In this document: piece after piece, positions 7,002 to 14,786 of the stretch | Layout of the letters: each line of letters starts with the position of its first letter | Numbering within the stretch: the first letter of the stretch is position 1 | Assembly: GCA_036733305.1 (NCBI GenBank) | Contig: DAINAT010000074.1 | Coordinates: forward strand, 1-16,725 | Origin: UBA7672 sp036733305 | GTDB lineage: Bacteria > Pseudomonadota > Alphaproteobacteria > Caulobacterales > Hyphomonadaceae | Direction of reading: 5' to 3' | Length of the DNA stretch: 16,725 nt | Position numbers and translations under genes: made by a program | The notes under the pieces: model-generated | What the model was told of the DNA's origin: nothing | Databases searched by the model: none | The model's input: only the letters and a program-made list of their open reading frames with translations

Positions 7002-10000
7002 CTACCGCTTCGCAACCGTAACCGTCCGCGAGATCGTGCGGGCATACGTGTCCGGCTTGTACATGTCCTCCGCGACCACGCCCGGCATTGTGAACGTGCC
7101 CGGCGTCACCACGCGAACCATGTAGGCCACGGTCTCGCGCTTCTGGTCGAACAGGTCGAACGCCGCCACGAAGCGGTCATCCCGCGCCTCGGCGATGTTC
7201 GGCGCGAGCACTGTGCCGAGGAAGCGATACGGCCCGTTGGCGCCCGCATCTTCCGGCCGCAGCACAGCTTCGATCTCGAAGCCCGCCGGCAGCAGGTCAG
7301 CCACCACAACCGGCACCTTGCGCATCTCGGACCCGCCAACCGTGATCGCCACGATCAGTCGGTCGCCCTGGCGGAAGCTCGTGCCATCAATCGCTTGACC
7401 GCCCGGCGTCCACAGTTGCTTCAACGCCGTCATGCCATCCGCAGCCGGCGGCGGGGCCGAAGCGGGCGAGCCGCGCGACATAGCCGTCACCCACAATTGG
7501 CCCTGACCACGGTTCGTGAACACCGGCGGTGTCTGCACATCGCGCATTTTGTAGACGCCCGACGACAGCGTATCCGCCTGGCCCTGCACCGCGACATTCA
7601 CCGCGGCCTGTCCACCCGAGAGCGCGTTGGCGGCGAGAAGAAGGAAGGCCTTCTCCTGCGTCGTCAGGCGATCCGGCTCCGGCAGGTCCTGCGCCACGCG
7701 CTGCGACAGGCGCCGCACACGGTCAGTCTGCTTGGCTTCCTGCGCCAGCGCGAGCACGCCAGCGAGGTCGCGGCGGGACGTCTGATACCAGTCGCCCGTA
7801 TTGGTGTAGCCGATCGCAGCCTCCGCCTGATCGAAGGCAGACTTCGAGCGGGCATTGTCACCGATCATGTAGAGCGCCGCCGCGATCTGCGCCTTGGCCA
7901 GCGGGTCCGCAATGCGGCTCAACCGATCATCGTGCAGATAGCGCAGGCGCGACTTGTCCATGCGCCCGGCCTTCGCCAGCACATAGGCCGCATACGCCAC
8001 CGAACGATCCATCAGCTTCTGCTCGGTGTCGTTGGTGTAGCGGCTCTCATAGACTTCGAAGTCATAGCTCGAAGAATACCGGTTCTCGCGAACCGCAAAC
8101 TCCTCAAGCGCGTCATAGGCTTTATCGAGCGCCGCATCCGGAACAACGAAGCCTGCCGCCTTTGCGCGGAACAGGAAGTCCGTCGCATAGGCGCCCAGCC
8201 ACGGCGTCGAAAGTGCGTCGCCGGTCCGCCACAGACCGATCGCGCCATCCGCACCCTGCCGGTTCAGCAGCGTGGAGATCGCCTCCTGGATCTGCGCCTT
8301 CATGTCGCCCGGCGTCTTGCGCCCGGCCAGCGCCGCGATCTGGTTGGCGTACAGTAACGGAAGTGCGCGGCTGGTGATCTGCTCGGTGCATCCATACGGA
8401 TACTGGTCGAGCGAGTCATACAGCGCCGCCGCATCCATCGGGATGGGCGAGAACGACACCTGCACATAGCCTGACCCCGGCACGAACGAGCTCAACGAGC
8501 CCGCATCCGGAGCAAACGTCCCGCCCGCCGGAATGGTCGTGCGGCGAACATAGCTCGCCGGCATCCACGCCGAACGCGTCTGGATCGGATACGAACGCTG
8601 CACCGAATAATTGCTCGGGCCCGAAACGTTGAACGACACGTTCGAGATGCCCTCAGCTGCCGCCGAGAACGTCGCGTCGATGTCGCTGCGCTGGCCCTTG
8701 TTGAGGTTGGCCGACAGATTGCCCGTCACCGCGCGAACAGGCGCAGTCGCCTGGATCGCAGCGTTGTAAGCTCCCGCAGCGCCTTCCACGTTATCCAGCG
8801 TCAGCGTCGCCGTCGCCGTATCTCCCGGCGCAAGGAAGCGCGGCAGAGCCATCAACGCTGGCACCTGATCGCGCACCGTCACGGGCTTCGAAGCGCCGCC
8901 AACGCCGACGTTCGACCAGGCCACAGCCATCAGCCGCAGCTCGCCATTGAACGCGGGCACGTCGAACGTGATCGCCGCCTTGCCGCCGCTCAGCTTCACC
9001 GGCGCAGACACCATCACAACCGATTGCGTCGGCACGACGGTCAGACCCGCCCCCCCAATCTGGTCGCCGCCCTGGCGAATATTGCCGGCCGCGCCCTGGT
9101 TGGGATCGAGCAGGCGGCCATAATCGTCGCGCAGCTCCACGCCCAGACGGCGCTTGCCGAAGAAGTAGTCAACCGGATCAGGTGACTTGAAGCCGGTGAG
9201 AAGAAGGATGCCCTCATCCACCGCCATCAGCTGCACATAGGCATCGTCGCTCGGGCCCTTGGCCGCGATGTTCACCGTCATCTTGGTGTTCGGCCGCTGA
9301 ACGGCAGGCGCCGTCAGCTCAAGCGCAAACGTCCGAGGCTTGGTGTCGACCGCGATGTGGGCGACGCCCACAGCGCGCCGCGGCTTAGGCGTCTTCACGG
9401 CATCGCGCGGCGTATAGACCGTCGCCATGACATAAGCGCCCGCGCCCCAGGCCTTGGTGACCGGCAGCTTCACGCGCGTGCCTTCGTTCGCCTTCACCGT
9501 GATGGTGCGCGACGTGATCACGTTCTCCGACGCGACAACGATCTCCGCTTCGCCCGCATAGGGCGCAACAATCGTCACATCGACATCATTGCCGATCGCA
9601 GGCAGCGCATCCGGCACCTGCACGCGCACGCGGTCCGGCGCTTCCACGCCATCAACCGGCTGGCCGCCCCAGCCAGACCAGAAGGCGTAGGAAGCCTCCC
9701 CGCCATTGGCTTCCTCGGTCAGGTAGAGTTCGAAATCGCCGTAATCGAGCGCCCGCGTCTTCAGGGAGCCACGCTGGCCTTCGCCGATCTTCAGATTGCC
9801 GGTTTCAAGCTCGACAACCCGGCGTGACTGGCGCCACTGCCACTCGCCGCCATCGGCGCGATACCAGTCATACTTCCAGTCGATGCGCACGAGGCGCCAG
9901 TTGATCGTGGCCGCTTTCAGCGCGCCAAGGCGATCCACCGACACAACCTCAAAGCTGGCTGCTTCGCCTTCCTTCGACGAACGATCATCAAACGCCGGCT

Positions 10001-11903
10001 TCACGCCGACATAGCGCGCCTCTGGACGATACGAGACGCGCACGTCGTCCCGAACCGCCCGGCCGCCCGGCTCGATCGCCGACACCACGGCGCGCAGGCG
10101 CAGGGGGCGGGACGAGGTGGCGTTCTCGGCCGCATGCGGGTCAAGCGAGATGATCGCCTTTCCGGTCGAGTCCGTGTTCTGAGACGCAAGATCGAAGGTC
10201 GATTCACGGAACTCTTCATTGTGCCGTCCGAACACGAAGCCTTTCAGATCCGGGAACGGGTTCTGGTCGGTCTCGACCCGAACGTTTCCTTCAACCGGCA
10301 GGTCAGCGCCCGGCGCGCCATAGAGGAAACGCACATTGGCCGTGATCGGGCGCGTCTCATTGGCCCGCATCGGTGTCTTGTCATCCGCTGTCAGGTCGAG
10401 CGCGATGCGTTGCGGAACGAAGTCTTCAACCGAGAAGCTCTGGCCGCCGATAACGCCAACGCCATCCACCTCGGTCGAAATCCGCCAGTTGCCGCGTGCA
10501 GCGGTACGCGGAACATCGAATTCATAGGTGATTGCGCCATTGGTCTTCTTGGCGTCCTTGAAGCGCACGCGACCCGCTTCCAGCCCGTTCGGGCCATAAA
10601 CGATAACCGAACCCGGCCGGTTGTTGGCCGCGTTCGCGGCTGCATCGCGGATCAGCGAGGTGATGAACACCTTCTCACCCGGGCGATAAACGCCGCGCTC
10701 GGTATAGACGAACGCGTCCGCAGCTTGCGCAGGCGCGCGTCCGCCAATGTCGCGCTCGGTCAGGTCAACCGGCGAGCGGTCGAGATCGAGGATCGCAAAA
10801 TCGCCATTGGGCGCATAAGCCATCAGCATGCGCGGGCTGACATTGCCTTCGCCACGCATGATCGGGCCGGAGAAGTTCACGCGGCCCGAACCATCGCTGT
10901 CGCCACGCGCCAGGATTTCGTTGTTGCGCGCCACCAGCTCCAGCTTCACGCCCGAAACCGGCTTGGCCGATTGCAGCGACCGCACCGTCGCCGACATGCC
11001 GTCATTGCCGGTATAGGTTGTGAGAGCGAGATCGGTAATGACGAGCCAACGCTTCGCCTTCGCGGCATTGTTCGGCACTTCGCTCGAAGCGCTCAGCTGG
11101 TCCAGCTCGACGAAGTAAGCGCCCGGCTTCAGCTTCGGCACTGCCTTGGCGATCGGGAACACCGTCGTCTTGGCCGTGTTGGGCGAGGCTGGCGTATCCA
11201 GCTCACCCGTCCACACCGGCTCGGCGACGTCATAAACGTCGGAATTGTAGTCCATGTATCCCCAGCCGCCCTGGCTATGCGAATAGCCCTGGCTGATGGT
11301 CTTGAAGGCAAGCGCGCGATCCGTGATGCGCGAGATCGTCACCTTCACCTTGTCGACGTTCACCGTCTCAAGGCCCAGACCGTCCGCATCAATGCGCGGC
11401 AGGATCACGCCATCGCCCTTGAAGCCGACGTAAGCAGGGCGATCGCCGAACGAGATGCCCACCGTCTCGTCGAACGCCAGCGTGCGTCCATCATTGGCGG
11501 GCAGGCCGGAACGGATCTTGACCTCGCGATCCGTACCAAACGTCAGACCGCCCAGGCAGAGGTTGGCGCCTTCCGTCTGCAGCGCAATCTGCGGGCCCCG
11601 GCCCATATCAAGGAACGGACGATAGTCGGTCGAAGGATTGAGCGTGGAGGAGAAGGTCAGGCAGGCGCGGGGCAGGTCTTTCGTCACATCGATCGAATAC
11701 CGCACGAACTCGAACTCTTTCGAGCCTGCGCCAGCACGCGCCGCATCGGCTTTGCGCGTCTCAAGCTGAGGACCCTGGTCCTTGCCGATAACGACTGCCG
11801 CGTCGCTGCCCTTGCCGGGTCCGCCGCATGCCTGAAGAGCAATAGCCGCAACAATCCCCGCCGCCGCAAGCGAAAGCCCGCGCCAGATGTTGTTCGTCCC
11901 CAC
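7002..11903 (-). CDS. alpha-2-macroglobulin family lipoprotein
   Basis: The 1633-residue product is close in length to the E. coli protein YfhM/ECAM (about 1650). It is a predicted periplasmic protease trap. Residues 1-26 are a lipoprotein signal ending in the lipobox LQAC, with Cys26 lipidated. Macroglobulin domains follow, including the typical MG2 entry TERGVYRPGEKVF (401-413) and a segment ending VQLMAVDEGILLLTG before the bait/alpha-2-macroglobulin region. The thioester motif is intact: CTEQ at 1172-1175, with Cys1172 and Gln1175 expected to form the internal thioester, inside YPYGCTEQITSRALPLLYAN. An alpha-helical thioester domain and a C-terminal receptor-like domain complete it. The start is GTG at 11903, supported by AGGAGG five bases upstream. 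pbpC follows on the same strand, as in many Gram-negative genomes. A protease attacking the bait would release the thioester and be trapped covalently. Confidence 0.95.
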   Translation of the reverse strand: MGTNNIWRGLSLAAAGIVAAIALQACGGPGKGSDAAVVIGKDQGPQLETRKADAARAGAGSKEFEFVRYSIDVTKDLPRACLTFSSTLNPSTDYRPFLDMGRGPQIALQTEGANLCLGGLTFGTDREVKIRSGLPANDGRTLAFDETVGISFGDRPAYVGFKGDGVILPRIDADGLGLETVNVDKVKVTISRITDRALAFKTISQGYSHSQGGWGYMDYNSDVYDVAEPVWTGELDTPASPNTAKTTVFPIAKAVPKLKPGAYFVELDQLSASSEVPNNAAKAKRWLVITDLALTTYTGNDGMSATVRSLQSAKPVSGVKLELVARNNEILARGDSDGSGRVNFSGPIMRGEGNVSPRMLMAYAPNGDFAILDLDRSPVDLTERDIGGRAPAQAADAFVYTERGVYRPGEKVFITSLIRDAAANAANNRPGSVIVYGPNGLEAGRVRFKDAKKTNGAITYEFDVPRTAARGNWRISTEVDGVGVIGGQSFSVEDFVPQRIALDLTADDKTPMRANETRPITANVRFLYGAPGADLPVEGNVRVETDQNPFPDLKGFVFGRHNEEFRESTFDLASQNTDSTGKAIISLDPHAAENATSSRPLRLRAVVSAIEPGGRAVRDDVRVSYRPEARYVGVKPAFDDRSSKEGEAASFEVVSVDRLGALKAATINWRLVRIDWKYDWYRADGGEWQWRQSRRVVELETGNLKIGEGQRGSLKTRALDYGDFELYLTEEANGGEASYAFWSGWGGQPVDGVEAPDRVRVQVPDALPAIGNDVDVTIVAPYAGEAEIVVASENVITSRTITVKANEGTRVKLPVTKAWGAGAYVMATVYTPRDAVKTPKPRRAVGVAHIAVDTKPRTFALELTAPAVQRPNTKMTVNIAAKGPSDDAYVQLMAVDEGILLLTGFKSPDPVDYFFGKRRLGVELRDDYGRLLDPNQGAAGNIRQGGDQIGGAGLTVVPTQSVVMVSAPVKLSGGKAAITFDVPAFNGELRLMAVAWSNVGVGGASKPVTVRDQVPALMALPRFLAPGDTATATLTLDNVEGAAGAYNAAIQATAPVRAVTGNLSANLNKGQRSDIDATFSAAAEGISNVSFNVSGPSNYSVQRSYPIQTRSAWMPASYVRRTTIPAGGTFAPDAGSLSSFVPGSGYVQVSFSPIPMDAAALYDSLDQYPYGCTEQITSRALPLLYANQIAALAGRKTPGDMKAQIQEAISTLLNRQGADGAIGLWRTGDALSTPWLGAYATDFLFRAKAAGFVVPDAALDKAYDALEEFAVRENRYSSSYDFEVYESRYTNDTEQKLMDRSVAYAAYVLAKAGRMDKSRLRYLHDDRLSRIADPLAKAQIAAALYMIGDNARSKSAFDQAEAAIGYTNTGDWYQTSRRDLAGVLALAQEAKQTDRVRRLSQRVAQDLPEPDRLTTQEKAFLLLAANALSGGQAAVNVAVQGQADTLSSGVYKMRDVQTPPVFTNRGQGQLWVTAMSRGSPASAPPPAADGMTALKQLWTPGGQAIDGTSFRQGDRLIVAITVGGSEMRKVPVVVADLLPAGFEIEAVLRPEDAGANGPYRFLGTVLAPNIAEARDDRFVAAFDLFDQKRETVAYMVRVVTPGTFTMPGVVAEDMYKPDTYARTISRTVTVAKR

Positions 11904-11908
11904 GACGT

Positions 11909-11914
11909 CCTCCT
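11909..11914 (-). promoter_or_regulatory. strong ribosome binding site for the alpha-2-macroglobulin gene
   Basis: On the minus strand AGGAGG stands five bases before a GTG codon at 11903-11901. This near-perfect site is the reason for accepting the GTG start, which also gives a complete lipoprotein signal peptide. Confidence 0.65.
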
Positions 11915-12054
11915 GAGTCCCCAGCCCAATTCCTGTGCACGTTCACATTATCGCGTGCGCAGGCAGGCGATAGGGAGGTAAAGCCGGAAGCTGCTGAAAA
12001 AGTGGGAGTTGTTCCGTCAACTGGCCGAAGCCTGCCGTCACGGCAAACAAGCCA

Positions 12055-12129
12055 TGGTGCCGCGTGAGGGGATTGAACCCCCGACCTTCGGTTTACAAAA
12101 CCGCTGCTCTACCGCTGAGCTAACGCGGC
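12055..12129 (-). tRNA. tRNA-Thr (anticodon UGU)
   Basis: The minus strand folds as a complete 75-base tRNA including an encoded CCA. The acceptor arms GCCGCGT and ACGCGGC pair perfectly over seven positions. The D arm is GCTC/GAGC with a seven-base loop. The anticodon stem GCGGT/ACCGA holds the loop TTTGTAA with anticodon TGT, which reads ACA threonine codons. The T arm is GGGGG/CCCTC around TTCAATC, with one G-U pair. The outermost anticodon-stem pair appears to be G-A, a mild irregularity. The discriminator base is A. It stands alone, in a gap between the alpha-2-macroglobulin gene and a divergent small exported protein. Confidence 0.95.
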
Positions 12130-12143
12130 CCGCGGATCACGGG

Positions 12144-12172
12144 GGAATAGGCGCCGCAGCGATCCTGCGCAA
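12144..12172 (-). promoter_or_regulatory. possible promoter of the tRNA-Thr gene
   Basis: On the minus strand TTGCGC (172-167 of this kilobase) and TATTCC (149-144) are separated by exactly 17 bases, and the second box lies 14 bases before the mature tRNA 5' end. Position and spacing suit a housekeeping promoter, but each box matches its consensus at only about three of six positions. Confidence 0.3.
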
Positions 12173-12274
12173 GCCCCACCCGATCTACGGCCAATCTGAC
12201 CCGAATCGACCCATTTCCCGTCACAATCCGCCTCTCTTCGCCGTTCTTGTCGTTTCTCCGGAACCAGTTTCGAT

Positions 12275-12288
12275 CCCAACACGTTGGG
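12275..12288. promoter_or_regulatory. operator-like palindrome CCCAAC-AC-GTTGGG
   Basis: A perfect six-base inverted repeat with a two-base centre lies 26 bases before the start of the small exported protein gene and 15 bases before its ribosome site. Weaker outer symmetry (GAT on the left, ATC on the right) extends it. Its placement suits repressor binding over the promoter or start of transcription; no factor can be named. Confidence 0.35.
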
Positions 12289-12314
12289 CAATCGATTGGA
12301 GATGGGAGGCGAAC

Positions 12315-12716
12315 ATGCAGAAACTGACCCTGATGACTGTCGGAGCGCTGCTCATCGGCCTCGGCGGCTTCGCCTACGACGCCGCCAACGCACAGTCCCT
12401 GTACGCCCAGGAGACGTCATGCTCGCGTGAGGTGTCGATCTATTTCGACAAGGACACCACCGAGTTCAACAAATTCTCGCAACAGCTGGTCGAGCGCGTC
12501 GCCGCCGACGCGAAAGCCTGTGGCGCCAAGCAGATCGTCGCTGAAGTGAAATCCGGCCCCGAGCGCGCACAAGCCGTCTCGCACGCCTTCAATGATCTCG
12601 GCGTCGGCGTCATTCTGACCGGCAATCCGAAACGCGTGCCCGCAGTCGAAACGCTGGCCGACCGCGAGGTCGTCATCCGCCTCGCCGCCAGGCAGACGAG
12701 CATCGTCAACAGCTAG
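12315..12716 (+). CDS. small exported protein resembling a reduced OmpA-like domain
   Basis: The 133-residue product has a Sec signal peptide with probable cleavage after Ala26 (ANA before QS). The mature part of about 107 residues looks like a shortened OmpA/MotB C-terminal fold: an opening strand VSIYFDKDTTEF (40-51), a helix ending in KACGAKQIVAEV, a second helix ERAQAVSHAFNDLGVGV (83-99) and a closing strand LADREVVIRL (114-123). The loop that normally carries the peptidoglycan-binding aspartate is missing, although an arginine in ERAQAV is kept. Cys36 and Cys69 could form a disulfide. The ATG at 12315 follows GGGAGG by five bases; an earlier in-frame start at 12009 is wrong because it reads through the tRNA gene. 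An intrinsic terminator ends the unit. The function is unknown and the OmpA relationship is inference. Confidence 0.8.
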   Translation: MQKLTLMTVGALLIGLGGFAYDAANAQSLYAQETSCSREVSIYFDKDTTEFNKFSQQLVERVAADAKACGAKQIVAEVKSGPERAQAVSHAFNDLGVGVILTGNPKRVPAVETLADREVVIRLAARQTSIVNS

Positions 12717-12747
12717 CCGCTAACCACATCCCCGCATGTGCAAGACT

Positions 12748-12773
12748 CCTCCTGCCCCGGCAGGAGGTTTTTT
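12748..12773 (+). terminator. intrinsic terminator after the small exported protein gene
   Basis: CCTCCTGC pairs perfectly with GCAGGAGG across a four-base CCCG loop and is followed at once by six T residues. It starts 31 bases after the stop codon at 12716 and separates that gene from metG. This is the clearest rho-independent terminator in the window. Confidence 0.9.
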
Positions 12774-12784
12774 CGCCCGTTTCA

Positions 12785-12798
12785 GGGGTAAAAACCCC
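12785..12798 (+). other. small hairpin in the metG leader
   Basis: GGGGT-AAAA-ACCCC is a perfect five-pair inverted repeat between the preceding terminator and the metG start, about 75 bases upstream of the latter. It may fall in the promoter or in the leader; no T-box-like or other riboswitch architecture is visible around it. Confidence 0.3.
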
Positions 12799-12873
12799 AC
12801 GCTGGCGCTACCGCCCGCCCATGTTACAAGCCCGCTCAAACGGCATCATCAGCCGGCAGACTGGAAGCTAGAC

Positions 12874-14598
12874 ATGGCGCGTATCCTCATCACCTCGGCC
12901 CTGCCGTACATCAACGGCGTGAAGCACCTCGGCAACCTCGCGGGCTCCATGCTCCCGGCCGACGTCTATGCCCGCTTCAACCGCGCCATGGGCCACGACG
13001 TCCTCTTCATCTGCGCCACCGACGAACACGGCACCCCCGCTGAACTCGCCGCCATCGAAGCCGGCCAGACCACAGCGCAATATTGCGACGAGCAACACGA
13101 AATCCAGAAACGGGTCGGGCAGGGCTTCGCACTGTCCTTCGACTGGTTCGGCCGCTCCTCGCGCGAGCCCAACCGCAAGCTTACCCAACACTTCGCCAAC
13201 GTCCTCGAAGACAACGGCCTGATCGACGAGCGCACCTCCAAACAGGTCTACTCCGTCGATGACAAACGCTTCCTGCCGGACCGCTATGTCGAGGGCACAT
13301 GCCCGAACTGCGGCTACGAAAAAGCCCGCGGCGACCAGTGCGACAACTGCGGAACGCTGCTCGATCCGGTCGACCTCATCAACCCGTACTCATCCGTCTC
13401 CGGCTCGCGCAATGTCGAGATCCGCGACACGCGCCACCTCTACCTCCTGCAATCCAAACTGCAGGAAGAAGTCCGCGCCTTCGTCGACAAACGCGCTGAC
13501 AGCTGGCCGAACCTCACCACCTCCATCGCCTACAAATGGCTGGACGAAGGCCTGATCGACCGCTCGATCACGCGCGACCTCTCCTGGGGTGTGCCCGTCA
13601 CGCGCAATGGCGCGCCGCGTCCCGGCTTCGAAAGCAAGGTCTTCTACGTCTGGTTCGACGCGCCCATCGAATACATCGGCTCCACCGTTGAATGGTCGGA
13701 AGCAACCGGCGGCAACTGGGAAAGCTGGTGGCGCACCGACAAGGGCGCGGACGACGTCACCTATGTCGAGTTCATGGGCAAGGACAACGTCGCCTTCCAC
13801 ACCGTCTCATTCCCCGTCACGATCCTCGGCTCGAAAGAGCCATGGAAACTCGTCGACAAGTTGAAAGCCTTCAACTGGCTCAACTGGTATGGCGGCAAAT
13901 TCTCCACCAGCCAGAAGCGCGGCGTCTTCATGGACCAGGCGCTCGAACTCCTCCCCGGCGACTACTGGCGCTGGTACCTGATCGCCAACAGCCCGGAGAG
14001 CTCCGACACCGCCTTCACCTGGGAAGCCTTCAAGGCCTGCATCAACTCCGACCTCAACGACGTGCTCGGCAACTTCGTGAACCGCATCACGAAATACACG
14101 GCGGCCAAGTTCGACGGCAAAGTCCCCGACGGCGGAGAGCCCGGCGAACACGAAGCGTGGATGGCCAACGAACTCGCCACGCGTCTGCCCGCGCTCATCA
14201 GCTATTACGAAGCGATGGAATTCCGCAAAGCCGCCGCCGAAACCCGCGCCATCTGGGCCGCCGGCAACGAGTACATCACCAAGGCCGCCCCGTGGACCGC
14301 CTACAAGACGTCGGTGGATCAAGCCGCCGTCGGCATCCGCACCGGGCTCAACCTCGTCGCGCTTTTCGGCATCATCGCCCAGCCGATCGTGCCCGAAACC
14401 GCGAAGAAAATCCTCGACGCTCTCGGCATCCCCGAAGACCGCCGCAGCCTCAATCCGGATAAGCTCGGGCAGGGCGGCTACCCCGCGCTCCTCGACGCCT
14501 TGCCCCGCGGCAAGTCCATCGAAGTTCCCCCGCAACTCTTCACCAAGATCGAAGACGCGCAAGTCGCGGAATGGTCAGCCAAGTTCGGCGGCGGTTGA
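12874..14598 (+). CDS. metG: methionyl-tRNA synthetase
   Basis: The 574-residue cytoplasmic enzyme charges tRNA(Met) with methionine. The class I nucleotide-binding motif appears as HLGN (18-21) within PYINGVKHLGN. The connective domain carries a four-cysteine zinc knuckle, CPNCGYEKARGDQCDNC, with Cys143, 146, 156 and 159. The second ATP-binding loop is KFSTS at 342-346, in place of KMSKS. WFDAPIEYIGST and MGKDNVAFHT are standard family blocks. An alpha-helical anticodon domain follows, and there is no fused C-terminal tRNA-binding/dimerisation domain. The ATG at 12874 is chosen because the conserved MARILITSALPY begins there and GGAAG stands seven bases upstream; an in-frame upstream start at 12736 would cross the terminator. 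A palindromic repeat begins 16 bases after the stop. Confidence 0.96.
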   Translation: MARILITSALPYINGVKHLGNLAGSMLPADVYARFNRAMGHDVLFICATDEHGTPAELAAIEAGQTTAQYCDEQHEIQKRVGQGFALSFDWFGRSSREPNRKLTQHFANVLEDNGLIDERTSKQVYSVDDKRFLPDRYVEGTCPNCGYEKARGDQCDNCGTLLDPVDLINPYSSVSGSRNVEIRDTRHLYLLQSKLQEEVRAFVDKRADSWPNLTTSIAYKWLDEGLIDRSITRDLSWGVPVTRNGAPRPGFESKVFYVWFDAPIEYIGSTVEWSEATGGNWESWWRTDKGADDVTYVEFMGKDNVAFHTVSFPVTILGSKEPWKLVDKLKAFNWLNWYGGKFSTSQKRGVFMDQALELLPGDYWRWYLIANSPESSDTAFTWEAFKACINSDLNDVLGNFVNRITKYTAAKFDGKVPDGGEPGEHEAWMANELATRLPALISYYEAMEFRKAAAETRAIWAAGNEYITKAAPWTAYKTSVDQAAVGIRTGLNLVALFGIIAQPIVPETAKKILDALGIPEDRRSLNPDKLGQGGYPALLDALPRGKSIEVPPQLFTKIEDAQVAEWSAKFGGG

Positions 14599-14613
14599 TC
14601 ACGCACTCACACC

Positions 14614-14716
14614 TTGTCATCCCGGAAGCGCGCAGCGCTATCCGGGGTCTATTGTGAGTGTACGACACCATCCCAATGGTTCCCGGCTCTCCGCTTCGCT
14701 GCGGCCGGGATGACAA
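14614..14716 (+). repeat. composite palindromic repeat, copy 2
   Basis: A 103-bp element bounded by TTGTCATCCCGG and CCGGGATGACAA lies just after metG. The left half folds through GGAAGCG/CGCTATCC and the right half contains CCGCTTCGCTGCGG. It has the same order of halves as copy 3 and the opposite order to copy 1. It may serve as the 3' hairpin of the metG transcript, but there is no U-tract. Confidence 0.85.
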
Positions 14717-14726
14717 GTCGTAGTTA

Positions 14727-14779
14727 GCGCTCATCCTGAGCAGGCCCGCAAAGCGGGCCGTCCGTCGAAGGACGAGCGC
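14727..14779. repeat. 53-bp palindrome of a second type
   Basis: The outer arms GCGCTCATCCT (14727-14737) and AGGACGAGCGC (14769-14779) pair at ten of eleven positions plus one G-U. The inner arms GGCCCGC and GCGGGCC (14743-14759) pair perfectly around AAA. It ends seven bases before the stop codon of the minus-strand lipoprotein gene and lies next to copy 2 of the other family. The CATCCTGAG/CGAAGGACGAG wording resembles dispersed intergenic repeats common in proteobacterial genomes. With no T-tract it is not a standard terminator. Confidence 0.6.
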
Positions 14780-14786
14780 GTCCCTG

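Noticed and set aside
5610..8357. Long plus-strand open frames opposite pbpC and the alpha-2-macroglobulin 3' end
   Set aside because: Both have Arg-rich shadow composition. One starts inside a palindromic repeat, and both overlie unambiguous coding regions.
10134..11981. A 615-codon open frame on the plus strand opposite the alpha-2-macroglobulin gene
   Set aside because: It is antisense to a gene with a signal peptide, ribosome site and intact family motifs. Its translation is Arg/His/Ala-rich, typical of the complementary frame in GC-rich DNA.
11904..12054. Intrinsic terminator or small RNA after tRNA-Thr
   Set aside because: A TGCCG-TCA-CGGCA hairpin occurs at 12033-12045 but no T-run follows it on the minus strand, and the distant T-run near 12000 is not attached to a stem.
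12736..12873. N-terminal extension of metG starting at 12736
   Set aside because: It would begin before the intrinsic terminator at 12748-12773 and adds 46 residues ahead of the conserved MARILITSALPY start.
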